Positions 63,503 through 64,000 of a stretch of DNA of 64,000 nt are shown one piece after another. Source of the DNA: Candidatus Nitrospira allomarina (GTDB lineage Bacteria; Nitrospirota; Nitrospiria; Nitrospirales; UBA8639); the NCBI RefSeq assembly GCF_032050975.1, contig NZ_CP116967.1, positions 2,229,001 through 2,293,000 of the forward strand, given 5' to 3'. The notes beneath the pieces were generated by a model. The model did no database searches, was not told the DNA's origin, and was given only the letters and a program-made list of their open reading frames with translations. The position numbers and the translations under genes were made by a program. How positions within the stretch are numbered: the stretch's first letter is position 1; each line of letters opens with the position of its first letter.

Positions 63503-63868
63503 TTAAGGCACTGAAGGTTCATAAGGCGCGAGTCGTCTGATGTAGGCGGTGACTGCCCGGATTTCTTCGACAGTGAGCTTGTCCCACCACCCGTGCATAG
63601 GACTGAAGGCCAGTCCCCAGATGATTGCTGAACGAAGGTCCGTCTCCGATTTGGCCCGGGATTCCATGCGTTGAAAATTGGCGGGCGGGACGACAAGCGC
63701 GGCAGCGTCCGGTCCATCGCCTTTTCCCTGGATACCGTGGCACCTCAGGCAGTGGGCCTGATACACAATCTCGCCTTGCAAGGGATCGACTTGCGGTTCC
63801 TGGGCTTCGGTGGGTATGGCCCACCCGATCAGCAGTATCACACTCCAAACCATGATGCGAGCTTTCAT
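63503..63868 (-). CDS. Periplasmic monohaem cytochrome c
   Basis: The 121-residue product has a signal peptide (MVWSVILLIGWAIPTEAQ), the haem site CLRCH in YQAHCLRCHGIQGKGDGPDA, LVVPPANFQRMES, the probable distal ligand in FSPMHGWWDKLT, and a C-terminal helix (IRAVTAYIRRLAPYEP). It is a close sibling of the cytochrome at 27687-28067. AAGGAG lies before ATG 63868. It probably leads a minus-strand group with the IPT/TIG protein and the cytochrome at 62420. Function: periplasmic electron transfer. Confidence 0.88.
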   Translation of the reverse strand: MKARIMVWSVILLIGWAIPTEAQEPQVDPLQGEIVYQAHCLRCHGIQGKGDGPDAAALVVPPANFQRMESRAKSETDLRSAIIWGLAFSPMHGWWDKLTVEEIRAVTAYIRRLAPYEPSVP

Positions 63869-63939
63869 GAGATGTCTCTCCTTGTGAGTGTCCAAAAGGC
63901 ATTATTCTGGTGAGGCTCGGGGTACGAACGCGTTCCGTC

Positions 63940-64000
63940 TTATTTTTTAGTTTGCGATGGTTTGGATTTTTGGCCGGGACGTACCGAGCGGTTGGGGCCT
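63940..64000 (-). CDS. Possible C-terminal end of a minus-strand gene
   Basis: The minus frame entering from the right edge reads GPNRSVRPGQKSKPSQTKK and stops at TAA (63940-63942). The basic, disordered tail looks like the end of a real protein, and the 70-bp gap to the next cytochrome start fits an operon. The fragment is too short to identify. Confidence 0.35.
   Translation of the reverse strand, partial: GPNRSVRPGQKSKPSQTKK

Noticed and set aside
1-64000. CRISPR arrays, rRNA or tRNA genes
   Set aside because: No regularly spaced repeats or conserved rRNA stretches were seen, and no cloverleaf with a T-loop could be found by eye. tRNAs could be missed without a scan.

Overview
The window is chromosomal DNA from a bacterium with a Gram-negative envelope. 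It carries many lipoprotein signals, periplasmic c-type cytochromes, an Mla-type lipid transport system and many NarL-type two-component proteins. Together with small DUF2934-type proteins this mix suggests a Nitrospira-like member of the Nitrospirota. That is an inference from gene content: no rRNA, tRNA or nitrite oxidation marker is visible.

Bases 1-8100 form a regulatory and sugar-nucleotide block. It holds the end of a NarX-type kinase, two NarL-type response regulators, a CBS/zinc/receiver fusion, small zinc-ribbon and DUF2934-like proteins, a SpoIIAA-like protein and two paralogous mannose-1-phosphate guanylyltransferase-like enzymes. Four genes here share an upstream element: a CTAGG half-site, about 22 bp, then an 18-bp palindrome of the form ACTAGGG-N4-CCCTAGT (one copy is degenerate). 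It sits where a class II activator would bind. Bases 8100-16000 hold MarC, a tandem universal stress protein, purE-purK and several gene remnants: an ADP-forming acyl-CoA synthetase, a third guanylyltransferase and a SulP STAS tail.

Bases 16000-35000 hold carbon-storage and energy-stress genes: a receiver-DUF2934 fusion, 4-alpha-glucanotransferase, a second tandem Usp, a P2-type cation ATPase, phosphoketolase, Rnk and two GH13 enzymes. Also here are a cytochrome, a CBS remnant, MlaC, a frameshifted membrane gene, and an amino-acid permease overlapping an exported isoaspartyl methyltransferase. The set resembles the dormancy or hypoxia regulons of other bacteria.

Bases 35000-45200 hold a membrane PAS kinase, an mlaE-mlaF-mlaD-lipoprotein operon, a leaderless cytochrome, and a tightly overlapping arsenic operon (arsR, arsI, arsC, acr3) followed by a Vgb-like beta-propeller lipoprotein. 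Bases 45200-53300 hold a GIY-YIG nuclease inside imperfect inverted repeats, a TPR protein, a LEA14-like lipoprotein, Yip1, a phosphodiesterase gene broken by one in-frame stop, and small conserved proteins (DUF427, GYD, zinc-binding). One of a pair of 55-residue putative binuclear zinc proteins is also here, ending at a MITE-like element.

Bases 53300-64000 hold an RbgA/YlqF GTPase, a DExH helicase with a coupled zinc-ribbon protein, the second 55-residue zinc protein, a large multi-PAS hybrid kinase, an LCAT-like lipoprotein, and a minus-strand group of two periplasmic cytochromes around an IPT/TIG-domain protein.
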